This document shows positions 36,308-46,265 of a stretch of 64,000 nt of DNA, one piece after another. Every line of letters begins with the position of its first letter. The stretch's first letter is position 1. The stretch comes from Tautonia rosea. GTDB taxonomy: Bacteria > Planctomycetota > Planctomycetia > Isosphaerales > Isosphaeraceae. The translations under genes and the position numbers were made by a program. The stretch lies in the NCBI RefSeq assembly GCF_012958305.1, contig NZ_JABBYO010000003.1:372001-436000 (forward strand), written 5' to 3'. The notes below the pieces were generated by a model that saw nothing but the letters and a program-made list of their open reading frames with translations, was not told the DNA's origin and did not search any database.

Positions 36308-38206
36308 TCAGGGCGATGCTGCCGGCTCGTCACCGTTGTCCTGGGCCGGGGAGGACGGTCGCGTCAACTCGGCGATCGGCAGGCGATCAACGTGATGATC
36401 TAGGTCGCTCGTCTCCTCATTCTGCCAGTAAAGCACCCGGTCCTTCAGGAAGAATCCGTTGTTCTCCCCGAACTTCCGCACGATCGGTCGGAGGGCGCCC
36501 TCGTCACCGGCCCGACCGGCTCTGAGGACGCGAGACCAGCCGCGCTCCAGGTCATTGAACGCATACGCGCCGAAGGCTTCCTCATCGGCGAAGAGAAGAT
36601 CGTTGGGAATGCCGTCCCCATCGAGGTCGGCAAATCGCAAGCCCGAATCGAGCCGCTGGAGACCCGAAGTCCAGGCCCCTGAGGGCAGACCGAACGGAAG
36701 CTTCTCCCACATCTTGCCCTCATCCGACCAGCGATAGACGCCATTGACGTCCGAGATTCCCCGGTCGCGGTTGGCGAGAATCGCCTCGCATCGGCCGTCT
36801 CCATCGAGGTCGCGCAGTCGGAGGCCATCAACGTCGACCGGGAGGCCTCGCAGTCGATCGTCGTTGAGGACCCATCGGCCGCGATCGTAGGTCCAGCAGT
36901 GTTTCACCGGACCATCTCCGCCGATCATCACCGGGGCACCCCCTGGGTCCAGGATGCCGAGTCGCACTGCCGGAGGTCGTTCGGCCCCTTCATGCTGGAT
37001 CAGGCTGGTCGGTAAGGGGCCGAGCTCCCATCGCCGGCCGGCAGGCCGCCAGAGCTTCGTCAGCCTCGGACCGCCGTCTCCCAACAAGAGATCAAGATAG
37101 CCGTCTCCATCCATGTCGAGTAGCCGGACACCGTTATCCCGACCAAATCGATCCCGGACTGGCTGACCGCCAAGCAGGTGCGTGTCGATCCGTTCCTGAG
37201 CCTCCTGGAAATTGAGGAACCGAACCCGATTGCCATAGGTTTTCGAAGCGTAGTCAATGAACTCCACCACCTGCTCCGGCCCGATCCACCCGTGCGGGTG
37301 AAAGACCATCGTAAACACCCCTTGCTTGATCACTGCGGCATCGAGTGCCCGGCTCCAGTCCTCGATTGTCTTTGGATGATTCACGCCGTGGAGGTTCTGC
37401 GCTTCCCAGTCGCTCGGGACCATGCAGGGAAACTGCCAGCAGAGCCCATCAACCAGATACGGATAGGGGTAATTCTCGACCCAGTTCACAAACCCTTCCG
37501 ACGGTAGGTATTTCCGAAACCTCGGCGAACCATCAGGGTCGACCACCAAACCGCGGGGCAACTCGGGGTCATCAGCTGTCAGCACCACGCAGACCGACGA
37601 ATCAATCGTCAAGAAATGCTGCTCATCGCTCCGTTCTCGGAAGATCTCCCGATAGAACCGCGGACTCGGCGAGTTCATCGAGTCGCAGCAAGGCATCCGA
37701 AACGCGACCGGTGTGTTCCCCTCGATTCGATTCAACAAATCGACACACTCATGATATGTGCGGGCAGCGGCGTCGAAGTCTCCTTTCTGAAGCAACGGGC
37801 AAGGATGGTCGAGCGTGTGAGCCTCGATCGACACCCCCTCGGCAATCCAGTCAGCCACCTGAGGACTTTCCGGGTCCACTCGGTTGGTCATGATGCTCAC
37901 CGGAGCCCGCCCCTCGACCTGCTTCAAGCGATCGAGAATTGGCCGTAAGTACCCCTCGTACTTCGGGATCGTATCCCGAAGGTCGTCGATGGCGAGGATG
38001 ACCACGGCATCGACCCCATCCTCACCCACCCATTGGGGCGTGGTCAGTTTTGGGAAGTTCAGTCCAACGTCATAGGGGCTGCTCTGATCGAGATAGGTCA
38101 GGCGATTTGCCTCGGCCGCGCGTTCCGCTGCGCCTTCGGCTCGACGAGGGGGATCCTCCACCTGAGGCATGAACACCAACGCGGTGGCAAGGGTCGCGGC
38201 AAGCAT
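36308..38206 (-). CDS. Polysaccharide deacetylase-like protein fused to FG-GAP/VCBS repeats, secreted
   Basis: 632 residues with a Sec leader (MLAATLATALVFMPQVEDPP). Residues about 65-340 follow the NodB-type deacetylase layout: AIDDL in place of TFDDG, HTLDHP as the metal-binding motif 2, and a CDSMNSPS stretch in the middle. From about residue 355 three FG-GAP/VCBS-like calcium loops occur: DMDGDGYLDLLLGDGG, DLDGDGRCEAILAN and DLDGDGIPNDLLFAD, consistent with a beta-propeller. Catalytic Asp pair and His seem present, but activity is not certain. It should act outside the cytoplasm on a glycan. Its start faces the HEAT gene across 211 bases. Confidence 0.75.
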   Translation of the reverse strand: MLAATLATALVFMPQVEDPPRRAEGAAERAAEANRLTYLDQSSPYDVGLNFPKLTTPQWVGEDGVDAVVILAIDDLRDTIPKYEGYLRPILDRLKQVEGRAPVSIMTNRVDPESPQVADWIAEGVSIEAHTLDHPCPLLQKGDFDAAARTYHECVDLLNRIEGNTPVAFRMPCCDSMNSPSPRFYREIFRERSDEQHFLTIDSSVCVVLTADDPELPRGLVVDPDGSPRFRKYLPSEGFVNWVENYPYPYLVDGLCWQFPCMVPSDWEAQNLHGVNHPKTIEDWSRALDAAVIKQGVFTMVFHPHGWIGPEQVVEFIDYASKTYGNRVRFLNFQEAQERIDTHLLGGQPVRDRFGRDNGVRLLDMDGDGYLDLLLGDGGPRLTKLWRPAGRRWELGPLPTSLIQHEGAERPPAVRLGILDPGGAPVMIGGDGPVKHCWTYDRGRWVLNDDRLRGLPVDVDGLRLRDLDGDGRCEAILANRDRGISDVNGVYRWSDEGKMWEKLPFGLPSGAWTSGLQRLDSGLRFADLDGDGIPNDLLFADEEAFGAYAFNDLERGWSRVLRAGRAGDEGALRPIVRKFGENNGFFLKDRVLYWQNEETSDLDHHVDRLPIAELTRPSSPAQDNGDEPAASP

Positions 38207-38417
38207 CGGCAGTTCCTTCGCGGACGGATTGGCTTGGGTCGGCCCGCCAGATCAGTTCGATCGGGCCATCTTCTCTTTATCCTATCCCAGCCGGCTCGTT
38301 CGACCCAGAATTCTCTGGCCCTCGGCTCAGCCTTCCCTTCCTGGATTCGAGCCTCGAGATCAGCCATAATCAGTTCGGCGATGGGGTGAGTCTGGACCCG
38401 TTGGGTCGGAGTGGTCG

Positions 38418-39035
38418 ATGCTCGAACATCTCGACGCGATCGACTGGACGCGTTTGAACCATGCTTATGGTGCGGCGACCGACGTCCCCGATTTGATTCG
38501 GGCGCTTCTGTCACCGGAGTCAGCCGTGCGTGAGGAGGCGATCCACGACCTCTTCGGCAATATCTGGCACCAGGGGACCGTCTATCCGGCCACCGCCGCC
38601 GCCGTCCCGTTCCTCTACGAATTGCTGGAGTATTCCGATCTTCCCGATCCGGATGCGGTCGCGCTCCTCCTGGCCAGTATCGCCACCGGACGCGGATACC
38701 TCGACGTGCACGCCAGGGACGATTACGGAAAACAGGTCTGGCGCGAGATCCTGGCAAAGCAGGGGCAGACGCTCGACGAGGAGATGGCCCGAGAAGCCGG
38801 AGAAATTCAGTCGGTCCGCTCCGCGATCGCTCCCAGCTTGCCCCTGTTGATTCCCTTCCTCCGCTCGGAACACGCTGAGATCCGAGAAGCGATCGCCGAG
38901 GCTCTCTCCGAGTATCCCGAGCACTTCCACGTTTCTCACCCTGCCCTCGAAGACGCGGTGGAGGACGAGGCCGACCCCGAGGTCCGATCAATCCTCCTGG
39001 AAATGCTCCTCCAGCTTCGGAAGCGGCAATCCTGA
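38418..39035 (+). CDS. HEAT-repeat protein (possible immunity or scaffold protein)
   Basis: 205 residues, no leader, from an ATG with GGAG six bases upstream. Repeats are seen as ALLSPESAVREEAIHDLFGNI and FLRSEHAEIREAIAEALSEY, helical HEAT-type units. The stop overlaps the next ATG by one base (TGATG), so it is translationally coupled to an ABC ATPase gene. HEAT proteins of this length also occur as immunity proteins and in many unknown roles; nothing in the sequence decides it here. Confidence 0.7.
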   Translation: MLEHLDAIDWTRLNHAYGAATDVPDLIRALLSPESAVREEAIHDLFGNIWHQGTVYPATAAAVPFLYELLEYSDLPDPDAVALLLASIATGRGYLDVHARDDYGKQVWREILAKQGQTLDEEMAREAGEIQSVRSAIAPSLPLLIPFLRSEHAEIREAIAEALSEYPEHFHVSHPALEDAVEDEADPEVRSILLEMLLQLRKRQS

Positions 39036-40222
39036 TGGACGAACGGAGTTTCGCGCCGACCGATTCGTCAACGCCTCCCGACGGTCCCCCGACCCTGGAA
39101 CTCGTCGGTCTGACCCGTCGCTTTCCCCAGGGAGGCGGGGTCGAGTCGATCGACCTGGCCGTTTCCCCGGGAGAACGGCTGGCAATTGTCGGTCCTTCCG
39201 GGTCCGGGAAGTCCACGTTGCTTCGCCTGATCGCCGGACTGGAGCATCCCGACTCCGGAGCGATCCGGATCGATGGCGTACCCGCCACCGATTGGCCTCC
39301 CCACCGCCGAGGGCTGGCCATGGTTTTTCAGGATCAGCCCCCTTATCCTCACCTCGACGTGGCCGGGAACCTCGCCTTCGGACTGAAGGCCCGAGGGCGT
39401 CCAAGGGCCGAAATCCGGCTCCGGGTGGCCGAGGTGGCCGAGCTCCTCGGGATTGACACCTTGCTGTCCCGATCACCCGCGAAGCTTTCCGGAGGGGAAC
39501 GTCGACGGGTCGTCCTCGGCCGAGCCCTGGCAACGCAACCCAATCTCCTGCTGCTCGACGAACCCTTCTCCGCCCTCGACCCTCCCTTGAGCCGTTCCAT
39601 TCGATCCGACCTGATCGACCTGAACACGCGACGGCAAACCGGGGCCATCCTCCTTGTCACCCACGATCAGGGCGAGGCGATGGCCTTTGGTCAACGTCTG
39701 GCCGTGATTCGAGATGGCCGGTTAATCCAGATCGGCCCCCCTCACGAGGTCTATTCCCGGCCAGATCATCGCTTCGTGGCCGAGTTCCTGGGTGATCCGG
39801 GAACAAACCTGCTCCGCTGCCAGGTGCGGGTCGATGCGAACGCCTTACGGCTTGAAGGACTCGTGCCGGGGGCATCTTGGGCAATGCCCCGCGGAATTCC
39901 CTGGGTCGAGGTGCTGGCCGCTCGGGCGAACGCTGCGGTTGATCTTGCACTTCGCCCGGAACAGATCCATGTGATCGGTTCGGACAACCCAGCCGATGCT
40001 TCCGCCTCTCCGACCGTCATCGGCCGGGTCGATCGGGTCGAGTCGCAAGGCGGATCCGCCCTCGTCTCGGCTCGGCTCGGTTCACATCGAATTCGATTCC
40101 TGATGTCGGGATCAACTGTCCCGGAACCGGGAGATCGTCTCCCCCTTTGCTTGCCCCTGAGTCGGGCGTCCTGGTTCGATCCGACGAGTGGGCGAGCCCT
40201 GTTCGCTTCGCCGATCGATTGA
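39035..40222 (+). CDS. ABC transporter ATP-binding protein (MalK/PotA-like, with C-terminal TOBE-like domain)
   Basis: 395 residues. Walker A GPSGSGKS at 53-60, Q-loop FQDQ, signature LSGGERRR at 151-158, Walker B LLLLDEP at 171-177 and switch His in VTHDQGEAM. The C-terminal 160 residues match the TOBE/MOP-type extension of carbohydrate, polyamine or sulfate importers. The ATPase alone would energise an importer, but no permease or binding protein gene is next to it, and the only neighbour is the overlapping HEAT gene. The substrate cannot be told. Confidence 0.85.
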   Translation: MDERSFAPTDSSTPPDGPPTLELVGLTRRFPQGGGVESIDLAVSPGERLAIVGPSGSGKSTLLRLIAGLEHPDSGAIRIDGVPATDWPPHRRGLAMVFQDQPPYPHLDVAGNLAFGLKARGRPRAEIRLRVAEVAELLGIDTLLSRSPAKLSGGERRRVVLGRALATQPNLLLLDEPFSALDPPLSRSIRSDLIDLNTRRQTGAILLVTHDQGEAMAFGQRLAVIRDGRLIQIGPPHEVYSRPDHRFVAEFLGDPGTNLLRCQVRVDANALRLEGLVPGASWAMPRGIPWVEVLAARANAAVDLALRPEQIHVIGSDNPADASASPTVIGRVDRVESQGGSALVSARLGSHRIRFLMSGSTVPEPGDRLPLCLPLSRASWFDPTSGRALFASPID

Positions 40223-40241
40223 ATTCAGACACGTCGCAGGC

Positions 40242-40784
40242 TCAGGGAAGCGTCCCGCCGAAGTCGGTCCCCTCGGTGAATCCTCGCAGCATGACCGAGT
40301 CGGGCACGGCTTCTCGGGAGAAGTACGGGTTGCCTTCGGGGTCGGACGGAACCGACGACGGGATCGCTTCAGGGGGAAGCGTTCCGAGCCGAACGCCAAC
40401 GCGATCGAGGACCGCCTTGGCGAGGGCCTCATCCCCAAAGAGACCGACCCGTACCCGGGCCTCGGTCGCCGGCCCTCGTTCAACGAGCGCGAGCTCCACG
40501 CGGCGGCCGTCTCCGGTCCGCCCTTTCACTGTCGTTTGTTCGGCATCGGCCTGAATCAGGCCCACGCGAAGAATCCCCAGGTCATCCATTGCTGCGCGAA
40601 GTGCCGCCTCGACCTCTCCTCTCGGATGAGCAAACCCCTGTGAGGCTGTGCCCGAGGCGTAGGCATACGTCGGAACCACCAGGGAAGGCCCTGTCGGACC
40701 CATCGGACCCATCGCCCGACAACCGATCAACGCCGTCGTTGCGACCGCCACCCCGCCAAGCTGTCGGAATCGTCCCGCGGTCAT
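40242..40784 (-). CDS. Lipoprotein, DUF3568-like
   Basis: 180 residues. The leader ends in LIGC at 19-22, a lipobox. The rest fits the DUF3568-like pattern: an alpha/beta layout with AALRAAMDDLGILRVGLIQADAEQTTVKGRTGDGRRVELALVERG split over strands, and ARVRVGLFGDEALAKAVLDRVGVRLG as the closing motif. The function of the group is unknown. It converges with the ABC ATPase gene, with 19 bases between the stops. Confidence 0.65.
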   Translation of the reverse strand: MTAGRFRQLGGVAVATTALIGCRAMGPMGPTGPSLVVPTYAYASGTASQGFAHPRGEVEAALRAAMDDLGILRVGLIQADAEQTTVKGRTGDGRRVELALVERGPATEARVRVGLFGDEALAKAVLDRVGVRLGTLPPEAIPSSVPSDPEGNPYFSREAVPDSVMLRGFTEGTDFGGTLP

Positions 40785-41115
40785 CGAGGCCCCTCCCTAG
40801 GCCAATGGCCCTCCGTCAGGTCGTCTCTCTCCCGAAAGGGATCGGAATGGCGGCGACCCATTCGGCCGTAGGCTAGCGAACCTGCTCAGAGTGGTCAATC
40901 CAAAGGTCTGCTCAGCACCCTGAGGCAATCGCTTCCATCCCCGGCGAGAATTCCATCAATCCGTTCAGCTGATTCGGCGGCACGTTCGCCAAAGTGCCGT
41001 TGACACACGCGTACGTACGTATTATGTTCTCTCCAGCCAGGACGGGCCAAAGCCACCTTGATTGCTGGGGTGTGCTGGAATCGAACAAATCGGCCCGCAG
41101 ATCGGGAGTGAGTTG
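40785..41115. other. Intergenic region between divergent lipoprotein and 106-residue protein genes
   Basis: Divergent promoters are expected. One good candidate lies at 41000-41028 (see promoter entry). The stretch also contains the alternating CGTACGTACGT run at 41009-41020. No further gene is supported. Confidence 0.4.
41000..41028 (+). promoter_or_regulatory. Sigma70-type promoter candidate for the 106-residue protein gene
   Basis: TTGACA at 41000-41005 and TATGTT at 41023-41028 with 17 bases between. It would start transcription near 41035, about 80 bases ahead of the ATG at 41116. The spacer holds the palindromic CGTACGTACG run. Confidence 0.55.
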
Positions 41116-41436
41116 ATGCAACGAGATCGCAGGGGACGTCTCCGCCGACCCGAGCAGACCCGGGGGCTTCAGCCGATGCACCCGGCTCTGCCTGATCGCT
41201 GGGAAAGTCGGGCCTTGCGGGTGGCCATGTCCGAAGACGATTGGCAGCGGCTCGAATCCTTGATCCGGCGCATTGCCTCCGATGAGCCCACGCAAGCTCG
41301 TGCCCTTGGTGCGACCTTAACCTATCTGATGAATCACGAATCGGTGACGCCTGTCGAGCCCGGTCCGCTCGACTGGCTTGACTGGGAGCGTCGGAAAACC
41401 TTGCAAACGCTCCGCCTCCTTCGTCCTGGAGCCTGA
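41116..41436 (+). CDS. Small protein of unknown function (106 residues)
   Basis: 106 residues from an ATG with GGGAG seven bases upstream; the ORF continues upstream, but the SD decides the start. An arginine-rich N-terminus (about 1-35) is followed by two helices (SEDDWQRLESLIRRIASDEPTQARALGATLTYLMNHES) and a Trp-rich end (GPLDWLDWERRKTLQTLRLLRPGA). No family is recognised; the basic start could bind nucleic acid. It has its own promoter candidate and an intrinsic terminator whose loop contains the stop codon, so it is a monocistronic unit, which supports it being real. Confidence 0.65.
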   Translation: MQRDRRGRLRRPEQTRGLQPMHPALPDRWESRALRVAMSEDDWQRLESLIRRIASDEPTQARALGATLTYLMNHESVTPVEPGPLDWLDWERRKTLQTLRLLRPGA

Positions 41437-41460
41437 ACTGCTCCAGGGCCTTTTTTTCTT
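41425..41460 (+). terminator. Rho-independent terminator overlapping the stop of the 106-residue protein gene
   Basis: CCTGGAGC at 41425-41432 and GCTCCAGG at 41440-41447 pair perfectly around a seven-base loop; seven T follow at 41451-41457. The stop TGA at 41434-41436 lies inside the loop, so translation ends within the hairpin. Confidence 0.85.
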
Positions 41461-41570
41461 CGAGACCGAGGGACCAACCCTGCGGCAGAACCCTCCGGCT
41501 CGGAGCCGTTGCACTGCCGCGACCGCCCGAATTGGGTCCGATCCCGTTCTTTGTTTTCCTTGCTTTTTGA

Positions 41571-42941
<1,371 letters not shown>

Positions 42942-42982
42942 TCCCCGTCGTTTGATTCCCTACAAGAGGGTGATGAATTGAG

Positions 42983-43015
42983 GACGTGGGACGGCTGATT
43001 CAGTCGTCCCACGTC
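42983..43015 (+). terminator. Long perfect hairpin between ahcY and the DUF1015 gene
   Basis: GACGTGGGACG at 42983-42993 pairs with CGTCCCACGTC at 43005-43015, and inner bases (GCTG with CAGT) extend it. It is a strong stem 42 bases after the ahcY stop, without a U tract. Confidence 0.6.
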
Positions 43016-43081
43016 TGTCATTCTCCGTTCGATCGTGTCGCTCCCGGCCGAAACCGCAACCAAGAAGCGCTCTCCAAGACC

Positions 43082-44377
43082 ATGCCCGAGATCCGACCCT
43101 TCCGCGGCGTCCGCTACGACCTGGCCCGAGTCGGCGACCTCTCCCAGGCCGTCGCCCCTCCCTATGACGTCATCGGCCCCGACCTTCAGCAATCGCTCTA
43201 CAACGCCAGCCCCTACAACGTCATCCGCCTCGAACTCGGCCGCGACGAACCGGGCGACAATGATGCGACCAATCGCTACACCCGAGCCGCCAAGCTCTTG
43301 AAGGATTGGCGACGCGACGGCATCCTCGTCGATGAGTCTCACCCCTCGCTCTACGTCTACCACCAGACCTTCCAGGTCGAGGGGAAATCATACACCCGCA
43401 AAGGGTTTCTCGCCCGTGTCCGTCTCGAACCGTTCGGCGAGGGACGCATCTACCCCCACGAAGAAACGATGTCCGGCCCAAAGGCCGACCGCCTGAAGCT
43501 CTACGAGGCGACCGGCTTCAACCTTAGCCCCATCTTCGGTCTCTATCCCGACCCCGATAACGCCGCCTTCTCCGCCCTGGAGCACGGCATCCGAGACCGC
43601 ACTCCCCTGACCGTCACCGACCACCTTGGCGTTGAGAACCAGCTCTGGCCGGTCAGCGATGTCGAGACCCTGGCCGCCGTCCAGGGCTTGATGGCCGATC
43701 GCTCTGTCTTCATCGCCGATGGCCACCATCGCTACGAGACGGCCTTGCGCTACCGGGCCGATCGCGAGACCGCCGGCGAGTTGACAGGCCCCGATGACCC
43801 GGCCAACTTCTGCCTGATGATGCTCGTCTCGATGAGCGATCCCGGCTTGCAGATCTTACCGACGCACCGGCTCGTTCAGGGCTTGCCCTTCCTCACTTCG
43901 GGGAAGCTGGCTGAGCTGCTCTCCACCGAGTTCGAGATCGAGGACTTCGGCGAAGGGCCCTCCGGCTGCCGCGCTGCCTGGCAGGAAATTGAGCTGCACG
44001 GCGACCAGAACCTCCTGGGCTTTGGTACCGCGATGGACAATCGCTGGTGCACGGCTCGGCTCCGCTCCGATGCGACGATGGATTCCCTCGTTCCGAATCA
44101 CAGCCCCGACTGGCGGTCGCTGGGGGTCAGCATTCTTCAGGAGTTGGTGCTCAAGAAGACCTTCGGCGATCTCGATCCCACTTGCCGGTATGTTCACCTG
44201 ATCGACGAGGTTCTCGAAGCGTTCCATTCCGGATCGTGCGACCTCGCCTGCCTCGTCCCTCCGGCCGGCATGGATCACGTCGAGGCCATCGCCTCGAACC
44301 TCGAAAAAATGCCACCGAAAAGCACGTATTTCTATCCGAAACTGCTCACGGGACTGGTCCTTAATCCGATCCGCTGA
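43082..44377 (+). CDS. DUF1015 family protein
   Basis: 431 residues from the ATG at 43082; the 32 codons upstream overlap the hairpin and are non-family. Signatures are the start IRPFRGVRYD, SQAVAPPYDVIGP, SPYNVIRLELG, HEETMSGPKADRLKLYEAT, and the IADGHHRYETALRYR motif with its His-His-Arg. This is the DUF1015 family, which is conserved but has no established reaction. It follows ahcY on the same strand, but the strong hairpin between them argues for separate transcripts. Confidence 0.9.
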   Translation: MPEIRPFRGVRYDLARVGDLSQAVAPPYDVIGPDLQQSLYNASPYNVIRLELGRDEPGDNDATNRYTRAAKLLKDWRRDGILVDESHPSLYVYHQTFQVEGKSYTRKGFLARVRLEPFGEGRIYPHEETMSGPKADRLKLYEATGFNLSPIFGLYPDPDNAAFSALEHGIRDRTPLTVTDHLGVENQLWPVSDVETLAAVQGLMADRSVFIADGHHRYETALRYRADRETAGELTGPDDPANFCLMMLVSMSDPGLQILPTHRLVQGLPFLTSGKLAELLSTEFEIEDFGEGPSGCRAAWQEIELHGDQNLLGFGTAMDNRWCTARLRSDATMDSLVPNHSPDWRSLGVSILQELVLKKTFGDLDPTCRYVHLIDEVLEAFHSGSCDLACLVPPAGMDHVEAIASNLEKMPPKSTYFYPKLLTGLVLNPIR

Positions 44378-44425
44378 ACCTGCTCCGCGGTTCTCTGTAT
44401 CTGGCGAAGTTCCGTTCCCCCCTCC

Positions 44426-44459
44426 GACCTCGGGCGAAAGGAGAAGATCGCCCGAGGTC
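44426..44459. terminator. Bidirectional terminator between convergent genes
   Basis: GACCTCGGGCGA at 44426-44437 and TCGCCCGAGGTC at 44448-44459 form a perfect 12-base stem with a 10-base loop. It lies between the stops of the DUF1015 gene and the SDR gene. No T tract. Confidence 0.6.
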
Positions 44460-44528
44460 AGGATCGACATCGGGCGAACGACGGCCCAGGATCGTCTCGA
44501 TCCGATCCTTGGCAATCATGATCGTCTC

Positions 44529-45350
44529 TCACGATCCCTTCGCGCGTCCCCGCTCCATCTCGGCCCGAAAATGACCAGGGGACCAGCGATCCATGAACCA
44601 GTCGAACGGCCTCGGGATGAGCCTCGATGCCCCGACAACCCACCGCGCCGAACGCCCCGGAAACTGGAATGTCGATCGCCCGTCGATCGCCCGGACCATC
44701 GACCGCACCACCCAATCGACCGGCTCCGCATGCGGTGCTCTCCTGACCTCCTCTCCCGAGCGATCCCCCAGCGCCACCTGGTGAAACTCGCTCTCCGTCC
44801 GGTTCGGGCAGGTCGCCCAGACCCGCACTCCTGAGCCCCTCAGTTCGTATCTCAGGCTCCGGACCAATCCGTTCACCGCATGCTTGCTCGCCGCATAGGC
44901 CGCTGAGTACGGCAATCCCACGAACCCGAGCACCGAAGACACGAACATCACCTGGCCGTCCCCCCTGGCTCTCATGTGGCGAATCGCCTTTTGGGCCAGA
45001 TCCATCGGTGCGACCAGGTTCACCTCCATGATCTCCCTGAGCATCGCCGGGTCTTCCTCCTCGAACGCCTCGTAATGGCCGATCCCCGCGTTGTTGACCA
45101 GCAGGTCGAGCCCCTGCGGAAAGACCTCCATCGCCCGGTCCCAGAGCCGATCGCGGAACCGATCGTCCGATAAGCTCCCTGCCTCAATCGACACTCGCCC
45201 CTGTGGCAGCGCTGCTGCGAGTGATTCCAGCCGGTCCAGCCGACGAGCCGTGGCCAACACGGTCATCCCTCGATCGAGAACCAGCTGTCGGACCAGTTCA
45301 CGGCCGATCCCGGCCGAAGCTCCGGTCACTAGGGCGGTCGAAATGGGCAT
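44529..45350 (-). CDS. Short-chain dehydrogenase/reductase (SDR)
   Basis: 273 residues. TGASAGIG at 9-16 (coenzyme binding, classical SDR), NNAG, and the catalytic Ser and YAASK (Tyr-x-x-x-Lys). The coenzyme-binding loop ATARRLDRLESLA has the Arg pattern usual for NADP(H). The substrate is unknown. It follows the Uma2 gene after 13 bases on the same strand, so they may be one transcript. The C-terminal stretch RLIPRPFDWFMDRWSPGHF is hydrophobic/aromatic and typical of SDRs with membrane or lipid substrates. Confidence 0.85.
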   Translation of the reverse strand: MPISTALVTGASAGIGRELVRQLVLDRGMTVLATARRLDRLESLAAALPQGRVSIEAGSLSDDRFRDRLWDRAMEVFPQGLDLLVNNAGIGHYEAFEEEDPAMLREIMEVNLVAPMDLAQKAIRHMRARGDGQVMFVSSVLGFVGLPYSAAYAASKHAVNGLVRSLRYELRGSGVRVWATCPNRTESEFHQVALGDRSGEEVRRAPHAEPVDWVVRSMVRAIDGRSTFQFPGRSARWVVGASRLIPRPFDWFMDRWSPGHFRAEMERGRAKGS

Positions 45351-45362
45351 TCGATGCCGTCC

Positions 45363-45977
45363 TCATGCGTTGGCCTGAGTGCCTTCCCCGTTCTCCTGCT
45401 CCTCATCGACCTGATTGACCTCGAACAGGTCGGCGAGTGAGAGAGCGAGGCCGGGCAAGAAGTCGCCTCCGTCAAGCTGGTCACTGACCCGAAGCACGGT
45501 GATCGCCGTGACCGAGGCATAATCATACACGCAACGACTTCCCGGATACACGACCCAGACCCGGCGCACTCCCGTCTGGAAATACTCCTCGACCTTTTCG
45601 AGCAGGTCGACCGCGGCATCCGTCGGACTGACGACCTCAATGGCCAACTCCGGCACCACCTCCCAACCGTGACTGGCCGGCACACGTCTTGCCTTCGGCC
45701 AGCGATCGAACGACACGAACGCCACATCCGGGCGCCGCTTCTGGTTCCGGTTCGGGTCGAGCTTGAAGAGCATCTCGCCAACGACCCGTCCCAGGTCTGA
45801 GGTCCTTGCGTGAAGGCCGAGCAGTGCGACCAGAATGGATGCGAGATACGTTTCTCGGGAACTCATCGGCGGCAACTCTACCATCCGACCATCGATCACC
45901 TCGTAGTGCAGGTCGTCCGCCATCCTCTCGGGGAGGTCGGCCACCGGCTTCGGAGCGAGTGTGGTGCCCTGGCTCAT
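45363..45977 (-). CDS. Uma2 family endonuclease (DUF820)
   Basis: 204 residues from an ATG at 45977 with GAGGTGA upstream; the longer frame is not family-like. The restriction-endonuclease-like core is seen as DGRMVELPPMS, RRPDVAFVS (the Asp), VPELAIEVVSPTD (the Glu), KVEEYFQTGVRRVWVVYP (the Lys). Uma2 proteins are common and often numerous in planctomycetes and cyanobacteria, and their biological role is unclear. It lies 13 bases upstream of the SDR gene on the same strand. Confidence 0.85.
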   Translation of the reverse strand: MSQGTTLAPKPVADLPERMADDLHYEVIDGRMVELPPMSSRETYLASILVALLGLHARTSDLGRVVGEMLFKLDPNRNQKRRPDVAFVSFDRWPKARRVPASHGWEVVPELAIEVVSPTDAAVDLLEKVEEYFQTGVRRVWVVYPGSRCVYDYASVTAITVLRVSDQLDGGDFLPGLALSLADLFEVNQVDEEQENGEGTQANA

Positions 45978-46126
45978 GGTCGTCGTCACCTCGTGGGTCG
46001 GGAGCATGCCTGACCTGAACAGAAGCATTCTACCATTGGCCCTTCGAGCCGTCAGCACGACCCGAATGAACCCTCGCCCATTCCGCGGTGCCGGTCGCTT
46101 CGGCAAAAGGATCGGAGCAAGCACCG

Positions 46127-46156
46127 TTGTTTCTCGAAGGACGAATCGTGTACAAT
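46127..46156 (+). promoter_or_regulatory. Sigma70-type promoter candidate for ilvB
   Basis: TTGTTT at 46127-46132 and TACAAT at 46151-46156, spacer 18. It lies about 110 bases ahead of the ilvB start, in an otherwise GC-rich 288-base spacer. Confidence 0.5.
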
Positions 46157-46265
46157 ACCGCATTCATCCGACACGCTCCGGAAGATTGGCTGATCCCCTG
46201 CCAACCCCACCGAACCGTTTCGTTACGAACCGTCGCTCAACGCAGTGACCAAGACGAGGCACGCC

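Noticed and set aside
38098-39321. Leftward 407-codon ORF
   Set aside because: Arg/Pro/Ser-rich shadow of the HEAT and ABC ATPase genes.
41005-41032. Possible dif site
   Set aside because: Only the right arm TTATGTT resembles dif; the left arm does not match. The sigma70 promoter reading is better.
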